In this document: positions 49,759 through 59,207 of the stretch, piece by piece
How the letters are laid out: every line of letters starts with the position of its first letter
Numbering within the stretch: the stretch's first letter is position 1
Assembly: GCA_002898375.1 (NCBI GenBank)
Contig: BEIN01000006.1
Coordinates: 38,596 to 102,595 of the forward strand
DNA: 64,000 nt
From: a bacterium HR37
GTDB lineage: Bacteria; Desulfobacterota_D; UBA1144; Nemesobacterales; CSP1-2
Direction: 5' to 3'
The notes under the pieces: model-generated
Told to the model about the DNA's origin: nothing
The model's input: the letters and a program-made list of their open reading frames with translations, nothing else
The model's database searches: none
Made by a program: the position numbers and the translations under genes

Positions 49759-50598
49759 ATGAAAAAGAGCTTTTTGCTGATATACATGGCGGTTTTTCAG
49801 ATGTGCCCACTTCTGCAATCATACGGAGAAGAAGCACAAAAAACACAGAGCATAGGATATTATACAGCAGGTTGTATAGAAAATGCGGTTATGCTACCTG
49901 CAGATGGAGAAGGATTTCAGGTAATCCGTCTTAGCCGAAACAGGTACTATGGGCACCCCGAGCTTATAAACTACATTAAATCTCTGGGTAGAGCTGTTTC
50001 CGTTTCGATGGGAAGCACCATTCTAATAGGAGATTTATCGCAGAGAAACGGTGGCCCAATGCCTGATGAACACAACAGCCACCAAAACGGCCTCGATGTA
50101 GATATACTGCTCTGGCAACATCCAGTTGTTACAAAGCGCCTATTAACACCAGATGAGAGAGAACACATACATCCTGTTTCCCTACTGACCCCAGATAACA
50201 AAGGTATAGATGGTTCAAGGTGGAATCATATTTACGCAAACATCTTAAAGCTTGCTGCACTCTCAAACAGAGTGGAGAGGGTCTTTGTAAACCCATTCAT
50301 AAAGAGAAAGCTCTGCCAAACCTACAGAGATGAGAAATGGTTGCGTAAAATAAGACCTTGGTGGGGACACGATGGACACTTTCACGTTCGTCTCAGGTGT
50401 CCGGATGACAGCCCCCTCTGTAAACCTCAACCCCCAATTCCCGATGGTATTACAAACGGATGCGACTCAGACTTAAACCAGTGGTTTACAAATGAGGGAA
50501 AAGTTATAAGCAGGGTAAAAACCAAAGAGACCTACCAACCCCGATTGCCAAAAGAATGCTTAAAACTGCTAGGGAAAGAGGACTACCATTTGCGATAG
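49759..50598 (+). CDS. mepA: Penicillin-insensitive murein DD-endopeptidase MepA
   Basis: A periplasmic M74 zinc peptidase that cuts meso-Dap-D-Ala cross-bridges. The 279 residues start with a signal peptide (KKSFLLIYMAVFQMCPLLQS). The zinc/active-site elements are SHQNGLDVDI and WWGHDGHFHVRLRCP. Family cysteines include those in RLCQTYRDEKW-like and LCKPQPPIPDG segments. A -10-like TAAAAT (49745-49750) lies only 8 bp before the ATG and no Shine-Dalgarno is seen, so the transcript may be leaderless. It is divergent from the NSS gene. Confidence 0.92.
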   Translation: MKKSFLLIYMAVFQMCPLLQSYGEEAQKTQSIGYYTAGCIENAVMLPADGEGFQVIRLSRNRYYGHPELINYIKSLGRAVSVSMGSTILIGDLSQRNGGPMPDEHNSHQNGLDVDILLWQHPVVTKRLLTPDEREHIHPVSLLTPDNKGIDGSRWNHIYANILKLAALSNRVERVFVNPFIKRKLCQTYRDEKWLRKIRPWWGHDGHFHVRLRCPDDSPLCKPQPPIPDGITNGCDSDLNQWFTNEGKVISRVKTKETYQPRLPKECLKLLGKEDYHLR

Positions 50599-50662
50599 AA
50601 ACGGTTTTGTGTTATAAGGTAGATTTAATTACCTAGACAAACCAGATAAAAGGAGAAGAACT

Positions 50663-51040
50663 ATGAGAGCAGTAACAACGATTGCATCCATACTTATGCT
50701 TTTGTTCACCGTTTCACTGGTTTTCTCACAGGACGTTCTTAAAGTAGCACCGGAGCACTACAAGGTTCTCCTAGATAATGAGCACGTACGTGTGCTTGAG
50801 GTAAAGATAAAACCCGGAGAGAAAGAGGACATGCATACCCATCCTGCTACAGTTCACATACCCCTTGCACCAGCCAAGGTTAAGGTCACCTACCCTGATG
50901 GCACCTCCGTAACACGTGAGGGAGAACCGGGTAAAGCAATATGGGTTGGCCCTGAGAAACATGCCATAGAAAACGTAGGGGACACAGAAATACATGCCTT
51001 TATAGTTGAGCTAAAGAACATGCCATACAAGGGAGAGTAA
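50663..51040 (+). CDS. Secreted cupin-domain protein
   Basis: The 125-residue protein has a signal peptide (TTIASILMLLFTVSLVFSQD, cleavage after VFS) and one small cupin barrel: VRVLEVKIKPGEKEDMHTHP with the metal-binding His residues, HIPLAPAKVKVTYPDGT and GEPGKAIWVGPEKHAIENVG. Metal and reaction are unknown; periplasmic cupins of this type are often of unassigned role. AAAGGAG precedes ATG. It lies 64 bp after mepA on the same strand and 37 bp before the FAD oxidase gene, with which it may act. Confidence 0.85.
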   Translation: MRAVTTIASILMLLFTVSLVFSQDVLKVAPEHYKVLLDNEHVRVLEVKIKPGEKEDMHTHPATVHIPLAPAKVKVTYPDGTSVTREGEPGKAIWVGPEKHAIENVGDTEIHAFIVELKNMPYKGE

Positions 51041-51077
51041 ATAAGGGGTTGTAATATAAATACAAGAAAAAAGTAGA

Positions 51078-52589
51078 ATGAACCGAAGGGACTTTCTTCA
51101 ACTAGCCGTTAAAGGCATTGGTATGGTTTCCCTAACCTCCATAGGACTTCCCCTTGGTATCCCCTTTATTAGAACCTCAAGTGGGCTTGAACTAAAGGAA
51201 AGAGGGATAGAGGTTAACGATATTCACACAGGACTCAATCCAACGGTTGTAGAGAAGATTTTGTATCCAAGCTCTCTAAATGCTCTAAAGGAAGCCATAC
51301 TTATGGCAGGCAATGAGGGAAAGAGTATATGTACTGCTGGGGCTAGACATGCTATGGGGGGGCAGCAGTTTGTTACGGGCGGAATACTTATTGATACAAC
51401 AACCCTGAGCAGGGTAATTGCCTTTGATCCTGAGAGCGGGACAATCGAGGTTGAAGCGGGTATCCAGTGGCCACAGGTAATTGCCTATTTGCTCAACAAG
51501 CAAAAGGGCCTGTCAAATCAATGGGGAATCATTCAGAAACAGACTGCTGACTGGCTTTCCATTGGAGGTTGTATTGGTTCTAACATACACGGTCGCGGAC
51601 TCAATATGAAGCCCTTTGTTCAGGATGTTGAAGCCTTCACCCTTATCGATGCACATGGAAAAGAGTGGAGATGCAGCAGAGAGGAGAACAAAGAGTTGTT
51701 TAAGCTCGCCATAGGAGGATACGGTTTACTTGGTATTATCTACTCCGTTAAACTGCGACTTGCTCCAAGAAAAAAACTTGAGTGTGTTGTTAGCATTGCA
51801 GATATAGAAAACCTAGTGCACCTATACAAAAAACGCATCAAAGAGGGCTTCCTGTATGGAAGTTTTCTGTACAATGCCAGCCCGGAGTCAGAGGGTTTCC
51901 TGCGTAAAGGAATACTTGTGTGTTACCGCCCGGTAGATACATCAGCCACGGTACCAGATTACCCTAAGCAACCCTCTCAGGAAAGCTGGATTAAATTAAG
52001 ACTCCTGGCACACACCGATAAGGAAAGATACTTTGAGCAGCTAAAGGCCATCTACATGTCCAGATCAGGTAAGCTTTACTGGTCAGACACACACCAACTG
52101 GGGCTCTACATAAAAGGTTACCACAGACAACTAGATAACCTCCTTGGTAGCCTACCTGGTTCAGATATACCAACCGAGGTCTACGTGCCTGAGGAAAACC
52201 TTACCGAATTTATAGATGAACTTCGAAAGGACTTTATAAAAAACAAAGTGAATCTGATTTTCGGAGAGATAGGTCTTATTCAGAAAGATGATGAAAGCTT
52301 TCTATCCTATGCAAAAAGACCCTGGGTACGTATAAGTCTTCATATCCACACAGTTCATACACCAGAAGGTATAAAGCACTCGCGCCATGTGCTTCAGCAG
52401 CTAATTGATAGAGTGATAGGTTATAATGGAAGTTACTACCTAACAAACCATAGGTTTGCAACAACAACTCAGCTTATAAAGTGCTACCCTCAATTCCCTG
52501 AATTTCTCAGACTAAAGAAAAAATACGATCCGGAAGAAAGATTTCAGAGCAACTGGTATCGCTACTACAAAGAAGGCATTGAAATTTAA
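51078..52589 (+). CDS. Tat-exported FAD-linked oxidase (PCMH type)
   Basis: The 503-residue protein starts NRRDFLQLAVKGIGMVSLTS, a clear Tat signal. The FAD-binding PCMH domain follows: CTAGARHAMGGQQFVTGGIL, IEVEAGIQWPQVIAYL and WLSIGGCIGSNIHGRG. The C-terminal part with LGLYIKGYHRQL and ISLHIHTVHTPEGI resembles sugar-1,4-lactone/alditol oxidases. The substrate is unknown; the folded flavoprotein should act in the periplasm. It follows the secreted cupin gene by 37 bp. Its stop faces trpB2 across 11 bp that includes the palindrome AATAAGCTTATT. Confidence 0.85.
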   Translation: MNRRDFLQLAVKGIGMVSLTSIGLPLGIPFIRTSSGLELKERGIEVNDIHTGLNPTVVEKILYPSSLNALKEAILMAGNEGKSICTAGARHAMGGQQFVTGGILIDTTTLSRVIAFDPESGTIEVEAGIQWPQVIAYLLNKQKGLSNQWGIIQKQTADWLSIGGCIGSNIHGRGLNMKPFVQDVEAFTLIDAHGKEWRCSREENKELFKLAIGGYGLLGIIYSVKLRLAPRKKLECVVSIADIENLVHLYKKRIKEGFLYGSFLYNASPESEGFLRKGILVCYRPVDTSATVPDYPKQPSQESWIKLRLLAHTDKERYFEQLKAIYMSRSGKLYWSDTHQLGLYIKGYHRQLDNLLGSLPGSDIPTEVYVPEENLTEFIDELRKDFIKNKVNLIFGEIGLIQKDDESFLSYAKRPWVRISLHIHTVHTPEGIKHSRHVLQQLIDRVIGYNGSYYLTNHRFATTTQLIKCYPQFPEFLRLKKKYDPEERFQSNWYRYYKEGIEI

Positions 52590-52600
52590 TATGAATAAGC

Positions 52601-53974
52601 TTATTTTATCTTCGGTGTCCTTAGTTTACCCAAGCTCATAGCAATCTCTTCTTCTGTTAAACGATGGTTCTTTAACCTTCCTTCAAAATAGGCTTCATAG
52701 GCGCTCATATCAAAGTGACCATGTCCACACAGGTTAAAGAGTATGGTTTTAGCCTTTCCCTCCTCACGTGCCTTTTTTGCTTCCCTGATAACAGCTGCTA
52801 TAGCATGTGTTGCCTCAGGAGCAGGAACAATACCCTCAGCCTTTGCAAACAAAACCCCAGCCTCAAAGCACTCTAGCTGTCCTACGGCCTCTGCCTCAAT
52901 TAACCCATCACGGTAGAGTTGACTAACCAGCATCCCCGCACCGTGATAACGCAACCCTCCAGCGTGAATAGGTGGTGGAACAAACCCATGTCCAAGGGTA
53001 TACATAGGAAGAAGTGGGGTAAGTCCTGCTGTATCACCGAAATCGTATCTAAACTCTCCTTTTGTAAGCTTAGGACACGATGCAGGCTCAACAGCAATAC
53101 ATCTGATGTTTTTACCCTCAGATAAATTAAGCCTTAGAAAAGGAAACGAAATACCTGCAAAATTTGACCCTCCACCAAAAGGCGCAATAACGACTTCTGG
53201 GAGATCACCTGCAACCTCCATCTGTTTTATGGCTTCAAGTCCTATTACAGTCTGGTGCATAAGTACGTGATTAAGAACACTTCCAAGAGAGTACTTTGTC
53301 TCCTCACTTTGCATAGCCCTCTCAACGGCCTCAGATATCGCAATACCCAGACTGCCAGGTGAATCAGGATCCATAGCCAAGATCCTCCTTCCCGCCTCTG
53401 TTATTTCACTCGGGGAAGGTATTACCTTTGCTCCCCAGATATTCATCAATAGCTTCCTGTAGGGCTTCTGTTCATAACTTACCCTTACCATATAAACTTC
53501 TAGTTCCAAACCAAACAGGCTGCAGGCAAAACTAAGGGCACTCCCCCATTGTCCAGCACCGGTTTCAGTCGTTAAACGCCTTACCCCCTCCTTCTTATTG
53601 TAGTAGGCCTGAGCAACGGCCGTATTTGGCTTATGGGAACCCGTAGGGCTTACACCTTCATACTTGTAGTAAATCCTTGCAGGTGTATCAAGGAGCCTCT
53701 CAAAAAAACGCGCTCGATAGAGGGGAGTTGGACGCCATAGCTTATATACATCTCTAACCTCATCCGGAATGTCTATAAATCTCTCCTTAGATACCTCCTG
53801 TTCAATCAACTCCTTGGGGAAAATAGGCATAAGCTTTTCGGGAGAGATAGGGCTAGCTGTTACCGGATCCAGTGCCGGAAGACAGGGATTCGGCATATCG
53901 GCCTGGATATTGTACCACTGTCTTGGTATATCCTTTTCCGAAAGCAGCACCTTGTTTGAATCTAATCGTGTCAT
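52601..53974 (-). CDS. trpB2: TrpB2-type tryptophan synthase beta-like enzyme
   Basis: A PLP enzyme of the TrpB2 group that condenses serine (or phosphoserine) with indole. PLP-lysine motif [47 protein letters not shown] and the family-specific [13 protein letters not shown] are visible. The longest frame starts at 54031, but GGGGG spaced 7 nt before ATG 53974 supports that start, giving 457 residues and no overlap with the upstream Cys-rich gene. No trpA is adjacent; TrpB2 often works without TrpA and may salvage free indole. Confidence 0.95.
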   Translation of the reverse strand: MTRLDSNKVLLSEKDIPRQWYNIQADMPNPCLPALDPVTASPISPEKLMPIFPKELIEQEVSKERFIDIPDEVRDVYKLWRPTPLYRARFFERLLDTPARIYYKYEGVSPTGSHKPNTAVAQAYYNKKEGVRRLTTETGAGQWGSALSFACSLFGLELEVYMVRVSYEQKPYRKLLMNIWGAKVIPSPSEITEAGRRILAMDPDSPGSLGIAISEAVERAMQSEETKYSLGSVLNHVLMHQTVIGLEAIKQMEVAGDLPEVVIAPFGGGSNFAGISFPFLRLNLSEGKNIRCIAVEPASCPKLTKGEFRYDFGDTAGLTPLLPMYTLGHGFVPPPIHAGGLRYHGAGMLVSQLYRDGLIEAEAVGQLECFEAGVLFAKAEGIVPAPEATHAIAAVIREAKKAREEGKAKTILFNLCGHGHFDMSAYEAYFEGRLKNHRLTEEEIAMSLGKLRTPKIK

Positions 53975-54000
53975 ATAATTGCCCCCTGATTGACTTATCG

Positions 54001-54186
54001 TTATATCTCTTTTAATTTCCAGTATGGACAATCCTTTCCCTCAGTATAGTGAAGGTCTTCAGATTTAAATGGTACCCTCCTGCCATCACTCTCAATTATG
54101 CAAGTACATCTCCCCCAGAAGCTACTGCACCCCTGTGGCTCAAGTTCCCAGTACATACACATCCCACACATTCTTTGGTTATCCAT
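54001..54186 (-). CDS. Small cysteine-rich protein (61 residues)
   Basis: [20 protein letters not shown] begins a small protein with seven cysteines: C7, C10, C20, C27, C29, and one in KDCPYWK near the end, among others. Spacing suggests a zinc ribbon or iron-sulfur knuckle, but the pattern does not match a family I know. GAGAGGGGG is about 11 bp upstream of ATG. It lies between mscS (19 bp) and trpB2 (27 bp) on one strand, with no ORF conflict once the trpB2 start is taken at 53974. Confidence 0.6.
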   Translation of the reverse strand: MDNQRMCGMCMYWELEPQGCSSFWGRCTCIIESDGRRVPFKSEDLHYTEGKDCPYWKLKEI

Positions 54187-54204
54187 CTTGAGATCCCCCT
54201 CTCC

Positions 54205-54747
54205 CTATTTAGAAACAACCTTGGCACTACTTACTGAATCTTCAGATGTTACCACCGTTATTGGATTTGTAAAAAGCATCGAGTTGGGAATGAGAAATCT
54301 TTTTCCGTTTTCCTCAAGCACAGTGTAGCGAAGATCAATCTGAACTATCCTTCCCTGGAATCCCATAACCGCAATGTAGTCCTTTACACGAACAGGCCTA
54401 TAAATCAGTATAAGGATACCCGCAAGGAGGTTGGATAAAGCATCCTTAAGAGCAAAACCAAGTGCAAACCCTGTTAACCCAAGCCCGGCAATTAAAGCAG
54501 ATACATTAATCCCAAGAGTCCCCAGTGCCGATACCACCCCGATAGCAATAAATGTTAACTTTAAAGCCTTCTGGATTAGGTATATAAGCTCTTTAGCCTC
54601 AAGATGAACACTTGTATAAAAGCGTTCTAAAGCCTTCTCACAAGCCGTACCTACCAACCAGAAAGCAAAAAGAACCACAAAAGCTATTACCAGACGCGGA
54701 AAGAACTCCACCCCCTGTTCCAATAGCTGACCCGTAAATCCACCCAT
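54205..54747 (-). CDS. Small-conductance mechanosensitive channel (short MscS-type)
   Basis: The 180-residue protein has three membrane helices and the MscS pore-lining segment SALIAGLGLTGFALGFALKD followed by LSNLLAGILILIYRPVRVKD. The beta domain GFQGRIVQIDLRYTVLEENG is present. The C-terminal alpha/beta vestibule of E. coli MscS (about 110 further residues) is missing, so this is a compact channel, as found in many bacteria. It releases solutes on hypo-osmotic shock. It is upstream of the Cys-rich gene and 15 bp downstream of mqnE's end. Confidence 0.9.
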   Translation of the reverse strand: MGGFTGQLLEQGVEFFPRLVIAFVVLFAFWLVGTACEKALERFYTSVHLEAKELIYLIQKALKLTFIAIGVVSALGTLGINVSALIAGLGLTGFALGFALKDALSNLLAGILILIYRPVRVKDYIAVMGFQGRIVQIDLRYTVLEENGKRFLIPNSMLFTNPITVVTSEDSVSSAKVVSK

Positions 54748-54762
54748 GGTTATGTCATTTAC

Positions 54763-55869
54763 CTAGGAGTACACCCTTACCACATTGTAGAGTGCATCCC
54801 TTTCAACAGGTGTATATCCGGCGCTTTTAATCATGCTAACAAAGAACTCCCTTGTATGCCCTACCTCAGAAGGTGCTCCCGCATCGTGTATTATCTTTTC
54901 CCTTATTATGGTTCCATCAGCATCGTCTGCCCCAAAGTGAAGCGCAACCTGCGCTACTTTCTCTCCAAGGGTTATCCAGTAAGCCTTTATATGAGGGAAG
55001 TTATCCAGGTACAAACGCGCAAGGGCATGAACCTTAAGATCATACGAGCCCGGAAACGGCTTTACATTCTTTAAGCGTGTGTTTTCGGGTTGAAACAAAA
55101 CGGGTATAAATGCCAAAAATCCTTGTGTTTCATCCTGTAGATTTCTTAGTCTTTCAAGATGATCAACTACATCCTCGTATCTTTCCAGATGACCGTAGAG
55201 AATGGTTGCATTAGACGGTATACCCAAACTATGGGCGGTTCTGTGAATATCTAACCACCTCTGAGAAGAGGTTTTAGGTGCACATATTTTTTTTCTTACC
55301 TCTTCTGCAAATATCTCTGCTCCTCCCCCAGGAAGGGCATCAACTCCCGCCTCCTTCATCCTTATCAGAACCTCTTCCACCGAAAGCCCGCTTATCTCAG
55401 AAAACCAGTCGATTTCAACTGCAGTGTAGGCCTTTACATGGGTGTTTGGTAGAGCCTCTTTTATTACACGAACTATATCGAGGTAGTGTTCAAAGGGCCA
55501 GTCCGGATGAAGTCCACCAACAACGTGAACCTCCCTTAGCTCCTCATTTAAGCTTGCAACTATCTCATCAAAGCTCATCTCGTATGTCCCAGCGCTACCC
55601 TTTGCTTTACCAAAGGCACAGAACTTACATGAGATTGCACATATATTAGTTGGATTAATATGACGGTTGACAACAAAGTAAACCCTGTCACCTTCCCTCT
55701 TCCGTTTCACATAATTGGCAATGAGTCCTATGGTATTTAGATCCTCACTCTTTAAAATACCCAGACCATCTTCAAAGCTAAGGCGTTTTCCAACTAAAAC
55801 CTTATCAACGATATTTAAAAGGTTTTTATCCTGGCAAACCTTATCTATAACTTCCAGTACTCCTTCCAT
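54763..55869 (-). CDS. mqnE: Aminodeoxyfutalosine synthase (MqnE)
   Basis: A radical SAM enzyme in the futalosine route to menaquinone. It joins 3-[(1-carboxyvinyl)oxy]benzoate and the SAM-derived adenosyl group to give aminodeoxyfutalosine. The cluster motif is CAISCKFCAFGK with C77, C81 and C84. VHVVGGLHPDWPFEHYLDIV and DALPGGGAEIF are typical. The 368-residue length is normal. MqnE and MqnC share the fold; the block DALPGGGAEIFAEEVR and position favour MqnE. It overlaps the UbiD-like gene by 25 bp at its start, so they form one operon. Confidence 0.88.
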   Translation of the reverse strand: MEGVLEVIDKVCQDKNLLNIVDKVLVGKRLSFEDGLGILKSEDLNTIGLIANYVKRKREGDRVYFVVNRHINPTNICAISCKFCAFGKAKGSAGTYEMSFDEIVASLNEELREVHVVGGLHPDWPFEHYLDIVRVIKEALPNTHVKAYTAVEIDWFSEISGLSVEEVLIRMKEAGVDALPGGGAEIFAEEVRKKICAPKTSSQRWLDIHRTAHSLGIPSNATILYGHLERYEDVVDHLERLRNLQDETQGFLAFIPVLFQPENTRLKNVKPFPGSYDLKVHALARLYLDNFPHIKAYWITLGEKVAQVALHFGADDADGTIIREKIIHDAGAPSEVGHTREFFVSMIKSAGYTPVERDALYNVVRVYS

Positions 55870-57617
55870 CTCTCCGTCACCTTTGCTTTAATATCATCTG
55901 ACATCTCTATTACTTCAGGATACCACTCCTTAAATGTAGCGTCTATACCCATTCTCCCATCATAAACAACTGCTGATCCCCTAAGCTCGGTTCTTTCAAA
56001 TATGACATCCAGGTAAGGGTCAAATCTTGTAAATATTCCCCAGATTAACTCAGTATCATCGTGTAGATCAATATCCCTGCTTTGAGCAACAACCACCCTT
56101 ACATCCTCATAACCGGGAACATCAAAGATCCTTCTAATCGTTTCCCTAGGATTTCTTTCCACTTTGATAACGAGGACTCCTCCCGGAAGAAGCCTGTAGT
56201 CTATAACATCACTTAACTTCTCACGAGGGTCTGGAACCCTCTCTGGCAATCTCCTCTTTATCTTACCGTTTCCTTTTCTTACAGCATTTATTCCCATTTT
56301 ACTTCCCACGTTTAACTTGCCACTTGTGAAATCGAGTGTATCAAGAGGCGCCCAGGGAATAAGAAGAAAATCCTCCTTGGGATCAAAGTTTTCACCTATT
56401 TCCCTTAATACAGCACCAAAATCTCTTGGATTTACATCACTTGACACCATTATCATACACTTTGTAAGAAGGAGCTGACCAGTTCCCCAAAGGGCAAGCA
56501 TAGCCTTTATACCATTCTTAGGATATCTCTCATCAACAGAGACCACAAGAAGATTATGAAAACCAGCCTCAGGATAAGCCCACATGTCCTTTACCTCAGG
56601 TTGAACAATCCTTATAAGGGGAGAAAACATCTCAGCAGCAGCAATCCCGAGGAATACATCTTCTTTTGGGGGTTTTCCAACCACGGTAGCCGGATAAATA
56701 GGGTTGTTTCTGCGGGTAATCTCTCTTAACTTAAATACCGGAAAGGGTGCTTCCATAGAGTAGTATCCAAAATGGTCTCCAAAAGGTCCCTCAAGCCGAA
56801 GCTCACCCTGTGGCACAACACCTTCTAGAACAAACTCAGCATTTGCCGGTACCCTAAGAGAAATGCTCTTTGCCGGAACCATAGGAATTGGTTTTCCTCG
56901 GAGGTAGCTGGCAAAAGCAAGTTCATCCATTCCCTCGGGAAGAGGAGCAATAGCAGTAAATATCATCTTGGGATCACCACCAAGGATAACTGCAACCTCT
57001 AAGTCCATCCCAAGCTTCGAAGCCTCATGGTAGTGAGCAGCACCACCCTTGTGGGGATGCCAATGCATACCGGTGGTCTTTTTATCATAGACCTGAAGCC
57101 TGTATATCCCGAGGTTCCTTCTTCTGGTAAAAGGATCTTCGGTAAGAACAAGTCCCAGGGTAATGAACCTGCCACCATCTTTGGGCCAGCACTGGATTAT
57201 GGGAAGCTTATCGAGATCAGGTTCTTCCTCAACCTCCTGGACCAGCCCCTTCTTTACATTCTTTGTTCTCATGGAGAGAAACCCCAAAGCCTTTGGAAGA
57301 AGGAAAAAAAACGATTTGAGTGAAGGGGGATTAATCTTTTCAAAGAGAAAAACTAGCTCCTCTCCCACTTCCCTTGGTTTTCTTCCCAGAGCAAGCTCAA
57401 CCCTCTCTTCAGTGCCAAAAAGATTTATTACAAGGGGAAATGAGGAACCCTTTACATTTTCAAATATTAAAGCCGGTCCTCTTTCCTTAATTACCCTTGA
57501 AGAAATCTCGGTAATCTCTAAAATGGGGTCCACCTCTGTTTTTATTCTCTTAAGATCACCTATAGCCTCCAGATAACGGATAAACTCTTGAAGATCATCA
57601 AAGTTTTTTCGCTTCAT
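55845..57617 (-). CDS. UbiD-family decarboxylase, menaquinone type (MqnL-like)
   Basis: The 590-residue prenylated-FMN decarboxylase has FEKINPPSLKSFFF, GIYRLQVYDKKTTGMHWHPH, the conserved LRGKPIPMVPAKSISLRVPA, EGPFGDHFGYYS and DVNPRDFGAVLREIGENF. It should decarboxylate the 1,4-dihydroxy-6-naphthoate-derived prenyl intermediate in the late futalosine pathway, using prenyl-FMN made by the neighbouring UbiX. Its length is greater than E. coli UbiD (497), as is usual for this subfamily. It overlaps mqnE by 25 bp. Confidence 0.9.
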   Translation of the reverse strand: MKRKNFDDLQEFIRYLEAIGDLKRIKTEVDPILEITEISSRVIKERGPALIFENVKGSSFPLVINLFGTEERVELALGRKPREVGEELVFLFEKINPPSLKSFFFLLPKALGFLSMRTKNVKKGLVQEVEEEPDLDKLPIIQCWPKDGGRFITLGLVLTEDPFTRRRNLGIYRLQVYDKKTTGMHWHPHKGGAAHYHEASKLGMDLEVAVILGGDPKMIFTAIAPLPEGMDELAFASYLRGKPIPMVPAKSISLRVPANAEFVLEGVVPQGELRLEGPFGDHFGYYSMEAPFPVFKLREITRRNNPIYPATVVGKPPKEDVFLGIAAAEMFSPLIRIVQPEVKDMWAYPEAGFHNLLVVSVDERYPKNGIKAMLALWGTGQLLLTKCMIMVSSDVNPRDFGAVLREIGENFDPKEDFLLIPWAPLDTLDFTSGKLNVGSKMGINAVRKGNGKIKRRLPERVPDPREKLSDVIDYRLLPGGVLVIKVERNPRETIRRIFDVPGYEDVRVVVAQSRDIDLHDDTELIWGIFTRFDPYLDVIFERTELRGSAVVYDGRMGIDATFKEWYPEVIEMSDDIKAKVTERWKEYWKL

Positions 57618-57681
57618 TAGGAAAGTTATTTAACCAAAGTTATAGAGCCTATGCAATACCCCTAAGCGTTGGAAACAACTC

Positions 57682-58233
57682 CTACTCAAGCTCCTCGCAC
57701 CGCCAACCACGCCCGTCATCTACTCCGATTACCTTTAAAACCTTATCCACAAAACCATCAACAAGGTCATTTACACCCTTAATCTCTATATAGTGAGGAG
57801 GACTTATAGGCATTATAACAGCCCCTTCCCTAGAGAGCTTAAGTGCATTTTCCAAGGCTATCGAGCTAAGAGGAGTTTCCCTTAAAGCTATAACGAGCTT
57901 TCTTCTCTCCTTAAGTGCTACCTGTGCAATCCTTGTTATAAGGGTATCAGAGATTCCGGAAGCAATCTTTCCCATAGTAGAGACCGAACAGGGAATTATA
58001 ACGAGGGCATCAAAGTGGTTACTTCCTGATGAAAAGGGAGAAGCCAAATCCCAGTCATTAAATGTCTTCTTTACCCACGGGCTTAGTTCCTCTACCTTAA
58101 GCCCCAACTCTTCAAGGAGAACCCTTTTCCCCCATTTACTTACAACAAGAAACTTTTCATCCGGGCACCTTCTTAAGAAATTTACCCCGTATATTACACC
58201 CGAGGCCCCGGTTATTCCAACTATGGTACGCAT
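57682..58233 (-). CDS. ubiX: Flavin prenyltransferase UbiX (MqnM-like)
   Basis: UbiX attaches dimethylallyl to FMN and so supplies the cofactor to UbiD. VGITGASGVIYG, SSGSNHFDALVIIPCSVSTM, GKIASGISDTLITRIAQVAL and KERRKLVIALRETPLSSIAL are diagnostic. The frame extends to 58278, but the natural start is ATG 58233 (MRTIVGITGASG), one base after the UbiA stop codon, giving 183 residues. That TGA-C-ATG arrangement indicates coupled translation with the prenyltransferase. Confidence 0.95.
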   Translation of the reverse strand: MRTIVGITGASGVIYGVNFLRRCPDEKFLVVSKWGKRVLLEELGLKVEELSPWVKKTFNDWDLASPFSSGSNHFDALVIIPCSVSTMGKIASGISDTLITRIAQVALKERRKLVIALRETPLSSIALENALKLSREGAVIMPISPPHYIEIKGVNDLVDGFVDKVLKVIGVDDGRGWRCEELE

Positions 58234-58234
58234 G

Positions 58235-59077
58235 TCAGGATAAGTATATCCCAGAGAGAACAAAAAAGAAAACGACAAACCCTAAAAGGGCATTTATCTT
58301 AAAAAAGGCAAGATCTACACTGGCTGATTTTCTATGCTCTAGCAAAAGAAGTGCTCCTACCAATAACAAAAAAAACACCGGATAAACGGATCTAAACTGA
58401 AGCAGATAGAGCACAAGGAGTGATATAAAGGAAAACACATGAAGCAAAGCAGATATAAAAAGGGCTTTTTTTCTTCCAAATCTAGATACAAGAGAGAAGA
58501 TACCACTTTTTCTGTCAAACTCTTCATCCAGGGTAGCATATATAATATCAAAACCAGAAACCCAGAAGAACGTAAAAAGGGAAAGCAAAACGGGGGGGAT
58601 AATACCGTCCAGAGAGCATCTTACAGCAAGCCAACCACCAAAAGGGGCTAAGGAAAGCCCAAGTCCAACACCAAAATGGCAGAGGGAGGTAAACCTCTTC
58701 ATATAAGGGTAAGCTACAAACACAAGGAGGGGAATCGGTGATAGATAAAAGACCAGATCACAGATAAGGTAAGCAGATAAAGAATAAACGACAATACCCA
58801 GTATAACTACTAAATACGCCTCAAATAAGCTCAGCTTGCCCGAAGGCAACTCCCTTTCCATGGTTCTTGGGTTTTTCTTATCTATTTCCCTGTCTATAAT
58901 CCTGTTAAGTCCAAGTGCAGCGGTTCTTGCTCCAAAGGCCGCAAGCAGTATAAGAAGCAATAATCTAGGTTCTGGAGCTCCATACTTACCCAGAAAAGCC
59001 CCACTTAAAATCAGGGGAAAGGAAAACAGGGTGTGTTCCACTTTAACAAAGCTTCCATAGCTCTTTAGCCTTTTCAT
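58235..59077 (-). CDS. UbiA-family prenyltransferase, menaquinone type (MqnP-like)
   Basis: The 280-residue membrane enzyme has about eight or nine spans and the two aspartate-rich motifs, LNRIIDREIDKKNPRT and DIIYATLDEEFDRKSGIFS. It attaches the isoprenoid chain to the naphthoate nucleus. It heads the minus-strand menaquinone cluster UbiA-UbiX-UbiD-MqnE. Choice of futalosine-pathway role over ubiquinone rests on this context. Confidence 0.92.
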   Translation of the reverse strand: MKRLKSYGSFVKVEHTLFSFPLILSGAFLGKYGAPEPRLLLLILLAAFGARTAALGLNRIIDREIDKKNPRTMERELPSGKLSLFEAYLVVILGIVVYSLSAYLICDLVFYLSPIPLLVFVAYPYMKRFTSLCHFGVGLGLSLAPFGGWLAVRCSLDGIIPPVLLSLFTFFWVSGFDIIYATLDEEFDRKSGIFSLVSRFGRKKALFISALLHVFSFISLLVLYLLQFRSVYPVFFLLLVGALLLLEHRKSASVDLAFFKINALLGFVVFFFVLSGIYLS

Positions 59078-59207
59078 GGGTTAGGATTTTACCTAATTTG
59101 ACTATAGATGGATAAGTGCTTATCATAAAATATCATCTACCTTTACTTTTTAATCCTATTCTTTACAATATTTAGTTTTAATCTTCACAAAATAAAAGCT
59201 GAGTACC

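Noticed and set aside
52594..52605. AATAAGCTTATT palindrome between the FAD oxidase and trpB2 stops, as a bidirectional terminator
   Set aside because: The stem is 6 bp, AT-rich and without a loop, too weak to call.
55278..55649. A 123-codon plus-strand frame opposite mqnE
   Set aside because: It is Leu/Pro/His-rich and antisense to conserved radical SAM sequence.
59078..59207. Magnesium riboswitch upstream of mgtE
   Set aside because: The leader is only 130 bp and shows no extended paired structure or M-box-like conserved segments.
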